Source of the DNA: Bacteroidales bacterium
GTDB lineage: Bacteria > Bacteroidota > Bacteroidia > Bacteroidales > UBA4181
DNA: 7,803 nucleotides
Direction: 5' to 3'
Assembly (NCBI GenBank): GCA_031287245.1
Contig: JAITTD010000187.1
Span: 1-7,803 of the forward strand
How positions within the stretch are numbered: position 1 is the first letter of the stretch; the number at the start of each line of letters is the position of its first letter. The notes under the pieces are model-generated. The model searched no databases, was not told where the DNA came from, and worked only from the letters and a program-made list of their open reading frames with translations. A program made the position numbers and the translations under genes. Shown piece by piece: positions 7,612 to 7,803 of the stretch.

Positions 7612-7803
7612 TCAATTTAGGTAGTCTATCTTTATTTTGGTGAAGATACCCTGCGTTTTTTTGGTGATTTCAGACAGATGCCATTGGTTTCTGATTTTCA
7701 TTTTATAGACTGCTTTTGCGAGTTCTATCATATCTTTGGGCGAGTATTTAGACAGCATCTCAGCCTGTAGCAGGCGTGAATATAACTTGTAATAGGCAAT
7801 CAT
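7612..7803 (-). CDS. partial CDS, C-terminal end of a probable IS4-superfamily transposase
   Basis: The minus strand is open from the right edge to a TGA read from 7612-7614, giving 63 visible residues. The ATG at the very edge is probably an internal methionine, since the helix it sits in looks already under way (IAYYKLYSRLLQAEML). The layout is a hydrophobic helix, then SPKDMIELAKAVYKMKI, then a short basic strand, then LSEITKKTQGIFTKIKIDYL. This resembles the tail of IS4/IS1634-type DDE transposases, where a helix after the catalytic core is followed by an SPxExLE-like helix and a 'tELT-x-x-q-x-x-hhxxLgI' ending. The catalytic residues would lie outside the window, so the call rests on weak tail similarity alone. 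It converges on sprA with about 110 bp between the stop codons. It could instead be an unrelated hypothetical protein, and whether the gene is intact cannot be seen. Confidence 0.5.
   Translation of the reverse strand: MIAYYKLYSRLLQAEMLSKYSPKDMIELAKAVYKMKIRNQWHLSEITKKTQGIFTKIKIDYLN

Noticed and set aside
1..7803. tRNA, rRNA, riboswitch or a new multi-gene system
   Set aside because: No cloverleaf, rRNA-like stretch or riboswitch core was seen in the two short non-coding segments, and one known gene occupies nearly all the remaining sequence.

Overview
The window comes from a member of the Bacteroidota, most likely a Bacteroidales-like or related lineage. The main evidence is one giant gene that reads through about 94% of it and encodes the outer-membrane translocon of the type IX secretion system (SprA/Sov), a family known only from this phylum. 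A Bacteroidota-like promoter and balanced base composition fit, but I cannot name a genus.

Layout: (1) Positions 1-112 are non-coding leader DNA. They hold an array of ATCAC words spaced exactly 11 bp apart at the left edge, a candidate Bacteroidota promoter (TTG, 20 bp, TAGTTTG), and no obvious upstream gene. (2) Positions 143-7501 (plus strand) hold sprA/sov, 2452 codons from the first conventional start (GTG). The same open frame runs upstream to a stop at 98-100. It completes a textbook signal peptide only if translation begins at an ATA codon at 113. The start is therefore the main uncertainty of the annotation. (3) Positions 7502-7611 are a short intergenic region. It holds a palindrome overlapping the sprA stop codon (a possible weak terminator), a 7-bp tandem repeat TTTCGGG, and an imperfect inverted repeat that uses those heptamers. 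(4) Positions 7612-7803 (minus strand) hold the C-terminal end of an ORF that runs off the right edge. It resembles the tail of an IS4-superfamily DDE transposase and converges on sprA.

Functionally the window is one secretion-machine gene next to probable mobile DNA. SprA would form the giant barrel through which proteins with T9SS C-terminal signals cross the outer membrane. Its usual partners (PorV, the plug protein, the GldKLMN/PorKLMN motor) are not in this window. I see no novel multi-gene system here. The points worth a second look are the sprA start region, the helically phased repeats in front of it, and the repeat-rich junction with the transposase fragment.
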